A stretch of 36,360 nt of DNA, from NCBI GenBank assembly GCA_905215855.1, contig CAJMRT010000018.1, positions 1 to 36,360 on the forward strand, given 5' to 3'. Source of the stretch: an uncultured bacterium (GTDB lineage Bacteria; Bacillota; Clostridia; Oscillospirales; Acutalibacteraceae). Positions within the stretch are counted from its first letter, which is position 1. Each line of letters opens with the position of its first letter. Below, piece by piece: positions 7,842-16,738 of this stretch. The translations under genes and the position numbers were made by a program. Under the pieces are notes generated by a model, which saw only the letters and a list, made by a program, of their open reading frames with translations, searched no databases and had not been told where the DNA came from.

Positions 7842-9065
7842 TTATTTGATAAGGCCTTTCTTTGCACGAACCTTGATTGGAAGACCAAAGAGGTTGATGA
7901 AGCCTGCACTGTCGTTCTGGTCATAAACCTGATCTTCGTCAAAAGTAGCAATTTCCTCGTCATAGAGTGAATACGGGCTTGTTACGCCTGCATCAATGAT
8001 GTTGCCCTTATAGAGTTTAAGTTTTACATCACCTGTTACATACTCCTGAGTGCTGTCAACGAAAGCTGAGAGGGCCTCACGGAGAGGTGTGTACCACTTG
8101 CCGTCATAAACAAGCTCTGCAAAAGCATTTGCAACATTTTGCTTGTAGTGAAGTGTGTCCTTGTCAAGGCAGATTTCCTCAAGCTTTGCATGAGCAGCAT
8201 AGAGGATTGTACCGCCGGGAGTTTCATAAACACCACGAGCCTTCATACCGACAAGACGGTTCTCAACGATATCTGTGATACCTACACCGTTTCTGCCGCC
8301 GATTTTGTTGAGTTCCTTAATGAGTTCAACGCTGTCTATAGCCTCGCCGTTAAGCTTTGTGGGAACGCCCTTTTCAAATGTAAGAGTTACATACTCTGCC
8401 TTATCGGGAGCCTGCTCAGGTGAAACACCGAGTTCAAGGAAGCCTTCCTTATTGTACATCGGCTCATTTGCAGGATTTTCAAGATCAAGACCTTCGTGGC
8501 TTAAATGCCAGAGGTTCTTATCCTTTGAATAGTTTGTTTCACGGTTAATCTTGAGCGGAATATTGTGCTTTTCAGCATACTCAATCTCATCCTCACGGCT
8601 CTTGAATTCCCATGTTCTCCAAGGAGCGATAATCTTCATATCGGGAGCGTAAGCCTTGATAGCAAGCTCAAAACGAACCTGATCGTTGCCCTTGCCTGTG
8701 CAGCCGTGGCAAATTGCGTCAGCGCCTTCTGCCTTTGCAATTTCAACGAGTCTTTTTGCGATGATAGGACGGGCAAAGGATGTGCCGAGGAGGTACTTTC
8801 CCTCGTAAACAGCACCTGCTTTTACTGTGGGAATGATATATTCGTCAACAAATTCCTTGTTGAGGTCTTCAATGTAAAGCTTTGATGCACCTGTTTTGAT
8901 AGCCTTTTCTTCAAGACCGTCAAGCTCTGTACCCTGTCCAACATCACCCGAAACAGCGATAACCTCGCAGTTGTCGTAGTTTTCTTTAAGCCACGGAATG
9001 ATGATTGAAGTATCAAGACCGCCTGAATATGCAAGAACTACCTTTTTAATCTTATTGTCAGCCAT
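7842..9065 (-). CDS. argG: Argininosuccinate synthase
   Basis: The enzyme joins citrulline and aspartate using ATP, forming argininosuccinate. The pyrophosphatase P-loop AYSGGLDTS is at residues 12-20, and CHGCTGKGNDQVRFE marks the substrate-binding region. The length of 407 residues is typical. The ATG at 9065 is selected because GGAGGA is seven bases upstream; the longer frame from 9095 would bury that site. Its promoter and an ARG-box-like operator lie upstream (9137-9188), so it is probably the regulated head of the argGH part of the pathway. Confidence 0.97.
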   Translation of the reverse strand: MADNKIKKVVLAYSGGLDTSIIIPWLKENYDNCEVIAVSGDVGQGTELDGLEEKAIKTGASKLYIEDLNKEFVDEYIIPTVKAGAVYEGKYLLGTSFARPIIAKRLVEIAKAEGADAICHGCTGKGNDQVRFELAIKAYAPDMKIIAPWRTWEFKSREDEIEYAEKHNIPLKINRETNYSKDKNLWHLSHEGLDLENPANEPMYNKEGFLELGVSPEQAPDKAEYVTLTFEKGVPTKLNGEAIDSVELIKELNKIGGRNGVGITDIVENRLVGMKARGVYETPGGTILYAAHAKLEEICLDKDTLHYKQNVANAFAELVYDGKWYTPLREALSAFVDSTQEYVTGDVKLKLYKGNIIDAGVTSPYSLYDEEIATFDEDQVYDQNDSAGFINLFGLPIKVRAKKGLIK

Positions 9066-9136
9066 TTTTAATTCCTCCAGAATTTGGGAACACATTTTGT
9101 CGGTGTTTCCTTTGCTTTAATTTTTATTACTCTTAC

Positions 9137-9164
9137 ATTATACACTCTGTTTTCAAAAAATCAA
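9137..9164 (-). promoter_or_regulatory. Promoter of argG
   Basis: On the minus strand, TTGATT (9164-9159) and TATAAT (9142-9137) are 16 bases apart. They lie about 70 bases upstream of the argG start. Confidence 0.65.
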
Positions 9165-9170
9165 GTGTTT

Positions 9171-9188
9171 TTTGAATAAATATTCAAT
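9171..9188. promoter_or_regulatory. ARG-box-like operator
   Basis: TTTGAATAAATATTCAAT fits the ArgR/AhrC operator pattern (TGAAT, A/T-rich centre, ATTCA). It lies at the upstream edge of the argG -35 element. Further TGAAT/ATTCA half sites are spread over 9302-9450. The assignment follows from the known ARG-box consensus; no argR gene is in the window. Confidence 0.6.
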
Positions 9189-9469
9189 GTTTTTTCAAAT
9201 TTGTATTTCAGGGTGCAATTTGACCGAAATCTGTCGCTTTATCGCTGTATTATCGGTATTTTTGGCGATTACCGTGCAGCTTTCGGCGTTCATTTTCAGA
9301 AGAATGCATATATTCACAAAAAATGAATATTCACTTTATTCATTTGTTTTTGCATATTCATACATATATATACAACCATTTTGCATATTTTTCATTTTAT
9401 TCAGTTTACAAACAACATAATCATAATTACACACCGCATATATTCAGATAAAGTCAAAATAAATGAAGA

Positions 9470-9498
9470 TTGAATTTTTAACATATTTTTGTTATACT
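9470..9498 (+). promoter_or_regulatory. Promoter of the flavin reductase gene
   Basis: TTGAAT (9470-9475) and TATACT (9493-9498) are 17 bases apart, upstream of a GAAAGGAAG ribosome site. Confidence 0.65.
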
Positions 9499-9536
9499 GT
9501 TTTTAACAGATTAAACATTATGAAAGGAAGATTTAT

Positions 9537-10046
9537 ATGTCAGCATTTAAAGAGATAAATCCGAAAGAAATTGTTGAAAGTCCGTTTAAGCTTATCGGTG
9601 ACGACTGGGCGCTTGTTACTGCAGGTGACAAGGAAAAATTCAACACAATGACAATAAGCTGGGGCGGTGTAGGTATTATGTGGGGTAAGCCCGTTGTATT
9701 TACCTTTATTCGTCCGCAGAGATACACATTTGCATTTATGGAAAACGGCGACCGCTATACAATGAGCTTTTTTGACGAAAAGTACAGAGATGCCCTCAAG
9801 TTCTGCGGCTCAAAGAGCGGCAAGGATTATGACAAGGTAAAGGAAACAGGTCTTACTCCTGCATTCACCGAAAACGGCTCTGTATATTTTGAAGAGGCAA
9901 AGCTTGTTCTCGAATGTAAAAAAATGTATGCTCAGGATCTTAATGCCGAGAGCATTACAGACCACGACAGCGTTGACAAGTGGTATAACAATGATTTCCA
10001 CAAAATGTACATCAGCGAAATCACAAAGGTTCTTGTAAAAAAGTAA
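9537..10046 (+). CDS. Flavin reductase-like (FMN-binding split barrel) protein
   Basis: This 169-residue protein resembles the flavin reductase-like domain family, which binds FMN and often reduces it with NAD(P)H. Features that suggest this are the N-terminal PFKLIGDDWALVTAGDKEKFNTMTISWGGVG segment, where ALVTAG and the following TMTISW match the flavin-binding strand and turn, and the FTFIRPQRYTFAFMENGDRYTMSFF segment. It is a single gene with its own promoter and terminator, divergent from argG. The physiological partner cannot be told from the sequence. Nearby ATTCA half sites raise the possibility of shared control with argG. Confidence 0.85.
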   Translation: MSAFKEINPKEIVESPFKLIGDDWALVTAGDKEKFNTMTISWGGVGIMWGKPVVFTFIRPQRYTFAFMENGDRYTMSFFDEKYRDALKFCGSKSGKDYDKVKETGLTPAFTENGSVYFEEAKLVLECKKMYAQDLNAESITDHDSVDKWYNNDFHKMYISEITKVLVKK

Positions 10047-10076
10047 TCTGAACTTAAAATTTCATATACAGAATCA

Positions 10077-10109
10077 GGCAGACAATCACACGGTTGTCTG
10101 CCTTTTTTT
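10077..10109 (+). terminator. Terminator of the flavin reductase gene
   Basis: AGGCAGACAA (10077-10086) pairs with TTGTCTGCCT (10094-10103), followed by a run of T. Confidence 0.9.
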
Positions 10110-10127
10110 GAAAAATGCGCAATGGAA

Positions 10128-10156
10128 AATGCCCCTCACATAATGTGAGGGGCATT
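10128..10156 (-). terminator. Terminator of the amylase gene
   Basis: A perfect 13-base stem, AATGCCCCTCACA with TGTGAGGGGCATT, has a three-base loop. It lies about 50 bases after the amylase stop, with TTTT following the stem on the minus strand. Confidence 0.75.
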
Positions 10157-10203
10157 CCCTGTAATATCGACTAAATGGAACGATATATCAAATTTTATTC
10201 AGC

Positions 10204-13200
10204 TTAATCAAAGCTGCTGATAAGGTGAGATACAAACTTCTGAATGAGAGTAGCATCCTTAACTGTGAGTATGCCGTTCTTATCAACATCTGCTGCTGTG
10301 AACTGCTGATCTGTGAATGCAAGATGCTCTGTGACATACTTCTGAACGAGTGTTGCATCGGCAACTGTAATCTTGCCGTCCATATCAACATCGCCGATGA
10401 GAACACCGCTTGCGAATGCAGTTGTTGCATCTAATTTAACATTTTCAAAGCCTGCAATGCCTGATATATCACGAACCTTGCTGTTGTCAACAATTGACTG
10501 CTGATAAAGCTTGTTGTTTACAACATAGCCTACTGTAAGATACTCTGTGTCAAGATATACACTCGCACTGCCTGTACCGATAATCTGGAAAGTAAGTGAA
10601 ATGTATGTGTCACCGTTGTACTTTGTAGGATTCTGTGGGTTAGTAAAGTTACCCTTAATTACATTGTTATAAGCATTGTAAACAAGGTTTGACTGGCTCG
10701 GCATAATTGTCTGGCTACCGTCAGCCTTGTTGTCTGCCATACTGAACTTAAGCTTGCTTGTGTCATACTTAACAGTCCACTGACCGTCAACGATACCCAT
10801 ATTTGCATTGAGCTTGTAAAGAACTGTTACCTTGTCGCCCACTTTGCCCTCGGTCTTTGTTGCAGAACCGAAGTAGTTGGATGTTGCATTTACTGTGAGT
10901 GTCTGTGAAGGAACAGTTGTAGGCTCTGTTGCCGGCTGAGTTGTAGCAGGCTGTGTTGTAGGCTGAGCTGTTGTCGGCTGAGCTGTTGTCGGCTGAGCTG
11001 TTGTCGGCTTAGCTGTGGTTGGCTGAGCTGAAGTTGTCGGCTGTGTCGGTGGGATCGGACTTGTTGGAACAATGCCGCTCTTGATGTCGCCGTTCTTCAT
11101 AGCATATGAGTATGTGCCGTTTACGCCGTTTCTTGTTGCGTCAACCTTGATTGTGCTTGTTGTTTTGAGAGCTGATGTTGCAACTGTGAATGCACCTGTT
11201 ACATCGTCTGCAGTAGCAGTATATGTCTTACCGTCAACTGTAACAGTTACCTTTGCAGCGCTGGCTGTAACACCTGATACAACGCTCTTGCCTGCAACGG
11301 CATATGTAAGTGTTGCAGGAGCAAGTACAAGTGCCTTCTGAGCTGACTTGAGGTCTGCAATCATAGCATTCATAGCTTCAGCTGTTGTAGCGTCTTCGCC
11401 TGCTTTAATCATAGCCTCGGCTGACTTGAGAACCTTCTGAGCATTTGCCCAGCTCTCTGCTGTGTAGTCTGATGCTGTCATAGCAAGAATCTTTCTTGCT
11501 TCTTTCTTGAGTGATTCATAAGGTGAAACAACGATTGGCTTTGATGTAAGCTTGTATGTTGTACAACCTTCGTTTGTAATTTCGATTGTAGCGCCGTCTC
11601 TAACGCCTGTGATATCTGCTGTCTGACCTGAACCGCTGCTGAGAATAATGTTTACTTCGTCAACATTATCGAACTTAACAACATAGTTGCCGTCAGAATC
11701 TTTTTCTGTAAGAGCAACACCCGGCCATGTGCCTGTGAACTTCTGTGTATCATTCCAAGCATAGATTTTGTAGCTTGCAGATGGGCTGTAAGGCTTGATT
11801 GTTACGGAAACAGAACCCTCTGCAGGCTCTGGATCGCCGCCGCCTCCCTGCTGATTACCGTTGGTTACTGTCTTAACCGATGAGTAGTTGCCGTTCTGGA
11901 TTTCGAGAACAGCACCGTCATAAAGACCTGTGATATCGCCTGACTGTGTGCCGCTGCCGTTGTTGAGAACAACGTTGAATGACTTGTCGGCTGAAACAGG
12001 AAGTGTGAGTTCATATGTGTTTGCCTGACCTGAAACGGCTGCTGCCTTTTGACCCGGCCATGCACCGTTGAGTGCTGTGCTTGCACCTGTCCAAGCGTAA
12101 ACATTCGGAGCGCCTGCTGTGCTCTTGATTGTAAGCTTTGATGTCTGACTTGCTGTCGGACCGGGAACAGTTGTGCTCTGTGTCGGGCTGGTTGTAGGCT
12201 TTTCGTCGTTTTCGCCAATCTTGAGGAATGTGAATTTAGCCTCTGAGCTTGCCTTGTCGTTTGTAGCCTCAACAGTTACTTCGATTGTATCGTTCTTGTA
12301 AGCTGTCTGACCGATTGTGAATGTGTCGCCGTCCTTAACAACAAACTTGTTACCGCCGTCAACAGAAACCTTTGCGCTGTCGCATTCCTTGAGAGAAACA
12401 GTAACCTGCTCTGTGCCGTAGAACTTCGGTTCGCCTGTGATTGATACAAGCGGCTGACCGTCAGCATTTTCCATAAGGATTGTGCCGTTTACACCGCTGT
12501 TGAAAGTTACCTTACCGTCAGTAACAACTGAAGATGAGTTGTCATAAGTATTGATTACATAGCTGCCGTCTTCCCAAAGAGTTGAAACATCAACAGTTAC
12601 GCTTGAATTTTTGTTACAGCCGATTACTGCAGCTGCCTGATCTGTTACGCCGTTCTTATCGTATGTACGGCCGAAAGCAACACCGCTTGTAGCTGAGAGC
12701 TTAACATTTGCGCCGGCACCGATAGATACATGCTTGTTACGGAACTGACCAACCTTCTGCCACTGAGCAAGAAGAGTTTTGTCCATGTCGTTCCAGTTCA
12801 TATCACTTCTGAGTGCGTGACCCGATCCGCCGTAACCGTCAAATGCAACGCCGGGATAGAGAGGACGGTTGGTTTCGTCACCGTAGAAAATCTGAATTCC
12901 GCCCGGGAGAAGGAGGAATGCAGCCGCATTGTAAAGCATTGTGTTCTCATCACCACGGGTAAGTGTTTCATCGTGTGATGACATAAATGAAAGAACGTTG
13001 AAGCCTTCCTTTGTGTTAATCTGGTCTGCATAGCCCTGATATGTGCTTGCAACACTACCGCTTGCAAGAGCACCGCCGCCTGTAACTGCGAAGTTAATCA
13101 TTGAGTCGAAGCCGCCCTCGGAATAGTATGTGTCGTAACCTACACCGTGATCCCAATGCTCGCCTGTCATCCAGAAATCTTCTTTCCAGTCAGCACCTAC

Positions 13201-14304
13201 TTTGCCCTTGTTGTTGGATCTCCACTCTCTGAGAGCAGAAACACAAGCCTGCTTGAGCTGGTTCCAAGAAGCCTTATCAACATGCTTTGCAGTATCGCAA
13301 CGGAAACCGTCAACACCGTACTCCCTAACCCACTCTGAAAGCCAGGTTGAAAGGTAGCCTGTTACTGTGTTTGATTCACCGTATTTTGCGAGCTTCTGAG
13401 CATATGTACCTTCCTGAGTCCACTTTGTTTTGAGGATCGGAGGAATTTTAACATCCTTTGTCTGCTCTGTTCTGAAGTCGGGAAGTCCGCTGAGTGACAT
13501 TGTAAGATCACCGCCGGCACCCTCTGTATATCCGGGAAGACCGCTGCGGATCCAGTCATTGCTCCACCATTTGCCCCAGTCTTCTTCTGATGTTTTATAG
13601 TCAATGTGGTCGTTTACTTCACCTACATCTGTGAGCTTGTATTTGAAGTCTGTTGCACCGTCAAGGAGAGTACCGAAGCCGAACTCCTCCATATCTGCAA
13701 CGGTGTTGTAGCCTGTGTGGTTCATTACGATATCCATGATAACTCTGATACCGTGCTCATGTGCTGTGTCAACGAGAGTTTTGAACTCCTCTTTTGTACC
13801 GAAGTTTGCATCGGTTTCGGTATAGTCAAGAACATAGTAGCCGTGATATGAGTAGTGAGCAAAGCCCTTACCTGAATCACAATAGCCGTGAATCTGCTCA
13901 TACGGAGCTGAGATCCAAATTGCATTTACACCGAGGTTATCAAAATAACCCTCTTCAATTGACTGAGTAACACCTGCAAAGTCGCCGCCGTGGAATGTAC
14001 CGGGGTTTGTATCCCAGCCGTCAAGCGGTTTGCCGTCCTTGTCAAGTGTTCTGCCGTATGAATGGTCATTTGCGGTGTTTCCGTTCTTAAAACGGTCGGT
14101 AAGCAGGAAATACACATTGGCATTATCCCAAGTAAAGCCGTCATCTTCAACAAGTGATCCTGCGGCAGTTGATGATGCAGATGTGCTGCTGTCATCGGAA
14201 ACTGTTGCAGCACTTGCCGAACCAAATGCTACGGAAGCACCGGGGAGAGCCATACAAAGTGTCAATACGGCACTGAGTGCTCTCTTCATACTTCTTTTTT
14301 TCAT
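10204..14304 (-). CDS. Secreted modular GH13 alpha-amylase with CBM26, cohesin-like and dockerin modules
   Basis: This 1366-residue exported starch-degrading enzyme starts with a signal peptide (about 1-32). A GH13 domain follows (about 55-560) with DIVMNH, GFRCD (nucleophile Asp337), GEHWDH (acid/base Glu382) and SSHDE (Asp445). Next come an Ig-like stretch, two CBM26-like starch-binding modules (about 723-812 and 830-923, each with YAW...WPG), a helical segment (928-995), an Ig-like repeat, and a Thr/Pro linker built on TTAQP repeats (1087-1133). A cohesin-like module (about 1134-1290) and a dockerin with two calcium loops (GDVDMDGKITVADATLVQKY and ADVDKNGILTVKDATLIQKF) end the protein. Cohesin plus dockerin on a GH13 enzyme is the Amy4/Sca1 layout of the R. 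bromii amylosome. ATG 14304 follows AAAGGAG; a TTG-type upstream start is unlikely. Confidence 0.93.
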   Translation of the reverse strand: MKKRSMKRALSAVLTLCMALPGASVAFGSASAATVSDDSSTSASSTAAGSLVEDDGFTWDNANVYFLLTDRFKNGNTANDHSYGRTLDKDGKPLDGWDTNPGTFHGGDFAGVTQSIEEGYFDNLGVNAIWISAPYEQIHGYCDSGKGFAHYSYHGYYVLDYTETDANFGTKEEFKTLVDTAHEHGIRVIMDIVMNHTGYNTVADMEEFGFGTLLDGATDFKYKLTDVGEVNDHIDYKTSEEDWGKWWSNDWIRSGLPGYTEGAGGDLTMSLSGLPDFRTEQTKDVKIPPILKTKWTQEGTYAQKLAKYGESNTVTGYLSTWLSEWVREYGVDGFRCDTAKHVDKASWNQLKQACVSALREWRSNNKGKVGADWKEDFWMTGEHWDHGVGYDTYYSEGGFDSMINFAVTGGGALASGSVASTYQGYADQINTKEGFNVLSFMSSHDETLTRGDENTMLYNAAAFLLLPGGIQIFYGDETNRPLYPGVAFDGYGGSGHALRSDMNWNDMDKTLLAQWQKVGQFRNKHVSIGAGANVKLSATSGVAFGRTYDKNGVTDQAAAVIGCNKNSSVTVDVSTLWEDGSYVINTYDNSSSVVTDGKVTFNSGVNGTILMENADGQPLVSITGEPKFYGTEQVTVSLKECDSAKVSVDGGNKFVVKDGDTFTIGQTAYKNDTIEVTVEATNDKASSEAKFTFLKIGENDEKPTTSPTQSTTVPGPTASQTSKLTIKSTAGAPNVYAWTGASTALNGAWPGQKAAAVSGQANTYELTLPVSADKSFNVVLNNGSGTQSGDITGLYDGAVLEIQNGNYSSVKTVTNGNQQGGGGDPEPAEGSVSVTIKPYSPSASYKIYAWNDTQKFTGTWPGVALTEKDSDGNYVVKFDNVDEVNIILSSGSGQTADITGVRDGATIEITNEGCTTYKLTSKPIVVSPYESLKKEARKILAMTASDYTAESWANAQKVLKSAEAMIKAGEDATTAEAMNAMIADLKSAQKALVLAPATLTYAVAGKSVVSGVTASAAKVTVTVDGKTYTATADDVTGAFTVATSALKTTSTIKVDATRNGVNGTYSYAMKNGDIKSGIVPTSPIPPTQPTTSAQPTTAKPTTAQPTTAQPTTAQPTTQPATTQPATEPTTVPSQTLTVNATSNYFGSATKTEGKVGDKVTVLYKLNANMGIVDGQWTVKYDTSKLKFSMADNKADGSQTIMPSQSNLVYNAYNNVIKGNFTNPQNPTKYNGDTYISLTFQIIGTGSASVYLDTEYLTVGYVVNNKLYQQSIVDNSKVRDISGIAGFENVKLDATTAFASGVLIGDVDMDGKITVADATLVQKYVTEHLAFTDQQFTAADVDKNGILTVKDATLIQKFVSHLISSFD
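10960..11042 (-). repeat. Tandem 15-base repeat coding the TTAQP linker
   Basis: The unit GGCTGAGCTGTTGTC (plus-strand reading) is repeated about four to five times with minor changes and encodes the AQPTT repeats. It separates the Ig-like segment from the cohesin-like module and is a likely site of length variation between strains. Confidence 0.85.
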
Positions 14305-14499
14305 TGTTTGATTACTCCTTTCAAAGCTTTTAAAACATAGGGTCAAACATCCCTAGACAATTTAATTTTATCACAAAACTCTCACAAAAACTACACATAA
14401 TCCCTTTATTTTGTAAAAATAGCAAGTTGTACAATCTTAGCACTGAAAATTTATGTAAAATTACTTTTAGGGCATTTTTATTTTTGTAAAAATTTTTCG
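14305..14499. other. Upstream region of the amylase gene
   Basis: This is AT-rich DNA between the amylase start and the repeat block. A weak promoter candidate reads toward the amylase, but no clear consensus pair or operator is seen. Confidence 0.35.
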
Positions 14500-14697
14500 T
14501 TCGTGAAGATAGTTCAATTAGTGTCAATGTTAAAATTCCCGAGCGTAGATTTGTGATTGTTTGTGCAAGACTACCCCTACAATTAAACATTACCTTTTAT
14601 ATAAAGCAAAAAATTGTATCAATGCCTGATTCGGGCAACTGATACAATTTCTATTGCTTACTATCTTCTCGAAAGGGGAACGGCGGCTCGCCGTCAA
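14500..14697. repeat. Composite repeat bounded by inverted ends
   Basis: TTCGTGAAGATAGTT (14500-14514) and the inverted ACTATCTTCTCGAA (from 14660) bound a block that holds CCCGAGCGTAG (14538 on), CTACCCCTACAATTAAAC, and a strong hairpin AAATTGTATCA/TGATACAATTT (14611-14650). It ends in a GGGAACGGCGGCTCGCCGT module. Read on the minus strand the hairpin has a T6 tail and could terminate the kinase transcript. The second half is closely matched at 27050-27163. Confidence 0.75.
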
Positions 14698-14705
14698 TTT
14701 TCCAT

Positions 14706-15920
14706 TTACTTCAGTCTTACATTCAAAAATCTGAGTTTAAAGGTTGAGCCGACGCCGAGTTTGGAATCTGCGGTAATATATCCGCCTGTTTTTTCAACAA
14801 TTGATTTTGCAAGCGACAGACCTATGCCGACGCTTGACGGGGACGAATTTTGTGCCTTATAGAACCTCTCAAAAATGTGGGGCAAATCCTTCGGGCTGAT
14901 TCCGCATCCGTTGTCGCTTATGATGATTTCCGAATACATGCTGTTCCTTTCGGCAGAAATTCTGACATAACCGCCGTCGGTATGCTCAATGCAGTTCTTA
15001 ACGATATTTGAAACTGCTTCGCAAATCCAGCGAAAATCGCAATTAAGCATAAAATCATTTTTGACGGTTTTTTCAATTCTCACATCACGGATATCGGCAA
15101 GAACCTCTGTGCGTGAAATGCACTCGTCAATTATTTTTTCAACCGACACATCTCCAAACTTCAATTTAACAGTTCCCGAATCAAGCATTGAGAGCGTGAG
15201 CAGACTTTTTACAAGAAAATTTATCGAATGGGCATTATGCGCTATATCCATAACAAAATCCCGTCTGATTTCAACGGGCATATCATCGTCATCAAGGATA
15301 TTTTCGGTTGTAATCAAAATTGAAGTCAGCGGTGTTTTGAGCTGATGTGAAATGTCGGCAAGCGAATTTTTTAGGATTTCTTTCTCTCGCATTGAATTGT
15401 CGGCATACTCACGAAGCATTACCGTTGTTTTTTGAATCTCCTGCTTTAACAGCGACATATCGTCGTCGGTTGAGCCGTCAAGGTCGAGGTCGTACTCTCG
15501 GTTGTTGATTTTTTCAAGACATTTTACAATTTCAAGTCGCTGTCGCTTTTGCTTTTTGCAGTATCTTATGAACACAACGCAGAGCAAAATTCCGAACACA
15601 CAAACACCTGCGGTTGCAATCACAATTGTAATCGTTGCATAACTTCCGCTCTGAATGTCAACCCAGCCGTTTTCAAATTTAATTCCGTACTTGGCAAAGT
15701 CGCCTTTTATGCCAGCAGTATCGCTGTTCAAAATTTGAGCAAGCTCCTTTTCCGAAATGTCGGGATATTGTTCCCTAACCTTTTCCGCAACGGCAATTAT
15801 CTTTTTATCTGTGCTTTCACGAACAGCGTTAAAGCCTGCACTGATGCCTACTGCAACGGCACAACAGAAAAGTCCCGTTATCGCAAGCATTACCGCAAGA
15901 AATTTTGATGTGTTTTTCAT
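14706..15920 (-). CDS. Sensor histidine kinase
   Basis: This 404-residue membrane kinase has transmembrane helices at about 8-30 and 95-119 around an extracellular sensor of about 65 residues. A HisKA domain with DISHQLKTPLTSI follows (phospho-acceptor His192). The ATPase domain carries NIVKNCIEHT, DNGCGI, FERFYKA and GIGLSLAKSI. The ATG shares one base with the response regulator stop (TAATG) and has GGAGG just upstream, so the two are translationally coupled. The ABC transporter upstream suggests peptide-antibiotic sensing, but the sensor loop is longer than in BceS-type intramembrane kinases. Confidence 0.93.
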   Translation of the reverse strand: MKNTSKFLAVMLAITGLFCCAVAVGISAGFNAVRESTDKKIIAVAEKVREQYPDISEKELAQILNSDTAGIKGDFAKYGIKFENGWVDIQSGSYATITIVIATAGVCVFGILLCVVFIRYCKKQKRQRLEIVKCLEKINNREYDLDLDGSTDDDMSLLKQEIQKTTVMLREYADNSMREKEILKNSLADISHQLKTPLTSILITTENILDDDDMPVEIRRDFVMDIAHNAHSINFLVKSLLTLSMLDSGTVKLKFGDVSVEKIIDECISRTEVLADIRDVRIEKTVKNDFMLNCDFRWICEAVSNIVKNCIEHTDGGYVRISAERNSMYSEIIISDNGCGISPKDLPHIFERFYKAQNSSPSSVGIGLSLAKSIVEKTGGYITADSKLGVGSTFKLRFLNVRLK

Positions 15921-16567
15921 TATACCTCCAGCCTGTAACCAAGGCCCTTTACGGTTTTAATCATATTTGTATCAAGTTTTTTGCGAAGTCTTTTTATGTA
16001 CACGGTCAGCGTGTTGTCCTCAACATAATTCCCCGACAAATCCCATATGCGTTCAAGAATCTGTTCACGGGTCAGCACCTTGCCGCTGTTTTTGGCAAGC
16101 ATTGCAAACAGGCGGTACTCAAGCGCCGTAAGCACAATCGGATTGCCGTTTTTGCAAACCTGTTTTTTGTCAAAATCAATGCTGATGTCGCCAAAATTCA
16201 TAGTCATAGTTTTGTCGAGCTTTTTGGTGATTCGTTTAATTCTTGCAAGAAGCTCACGGCTTGAAAACGGTTTTGTTATGTAGTCCTCCGCTCCGAGGTC
16301 AAAGCCTTTTACAATGCTGTCCTCATCGTCAAGTGCTGTGAGAAAAATCACGGGAGCTTCGCACACTCTTTTTATCTCGTCACAAAGTTCAAAACCGTTG
16401 CCGTCGGGAAGCGACACATCAACAATAAAAAGGTCAAAGTCACCGCCGAGAGAGTTAAGGGTTGATTCGGCATTTTCGCACAACGCAACCTCAAAGCCGT
16501 TTTGTTCAAGAGTGTAAACAAGTCCTTTTGAAATTGCACGGTTGTCCTCAATAAGAAGAATTTTCAC
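15920..16567 (-). CDS. OmpR-family response regulator
   Basis: This 215-residue regulator has an N-terminal receiver domain (acidic pocket IEDN, phospho-acceptor Asp50, the TKPF lysine) and a C-terminal winged helix (EYRLFAMLAKNSGKVLTREQILERIW and YIKRLRKKL). The GTG at 16567 is chosen because GGAGGA lies seven bases upstream and MKILLIEDN is the standard N-terminus. It is the first gene of a two-gene operon with the kinase and has its own consensus promoter. Confidence 0.93.
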   Translation of the reverse strand: MKILLIEDNRAISKGLVYTLEQNGFEVALCENAESTLNSLGGDFDLFIVDVSLPDGNGFELCDEIKRVCEAPVIFLTALDDEDSIVKGFDLGAEDYITKPFSSRELLARIKRITKKLDKTMTMNFGDISIDFDKKQVCKNGNPIVLTALEYRLFAMLAKNSGKVLTREQILERIWDLSGNYVEDNTLTVYIKRLRKKLDTNMIKTVKGLGYRLEV

Positions 16568-16591
16568 AAAAAGTCCTCCAAAAATGAAATT

Positions 16592-16619
16592 CGGGCGGAT
16601 TAAATCAATAATCCGCCCG
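16592..16619 (-). promoter_or_regulatory. Hairpin in the response-regulator leader
   Basis: CGGGCGGATTA (16592-16602) pairs perfectly with TAATCCGCCCG (16609-16619). It lies between the promoter and the ribosome site, so it is in the 5' leader of the mRNA. It also resembles the GGGCGGAT repeat family. Whether it attenuates transcription is unknown. Confidence 0.5.
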
Positions 16620-16668
16620 TCAGCAATGAAAACATACAAAATATTGTGGTATCTGTTGTTACAGCTAC

Positions 16669-16697
16669 ATTATAACAGAGTGTAAAACTATTGTCAA
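16669..16697 (-). promoter_or_regulatory. Consensus promoter of the two-component operon
   Basis: On the minus strand, TTGACA (16697-16692), 17 bases, and TATAAT (16674-16669): a perfect sigma-A promoter. Confidence 0.85.
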
Positions 16698-16738
16698 CAA
16701 ATTTCAACAAAATGCAGTCCGTTGACTGAACTCAGCAC

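Noticed and set aside
10937..11050. TTAQP repeats as a mobile element
   Set aside because: They stay in frame and encode a normal linker of an exported modular enzyme.
10890..11341. Open frames on both strands across the amylase linker
   Set aside because: They come from the repetitive Thr/Pro coding sequence and biased codon use; no ribosome sites or domains.
15549..16264. Plus-strand frames antisense to the two-component genes
   Set aside because: No ribosome sites; the minus-strand genes carry complete kinase and regulator motifs.
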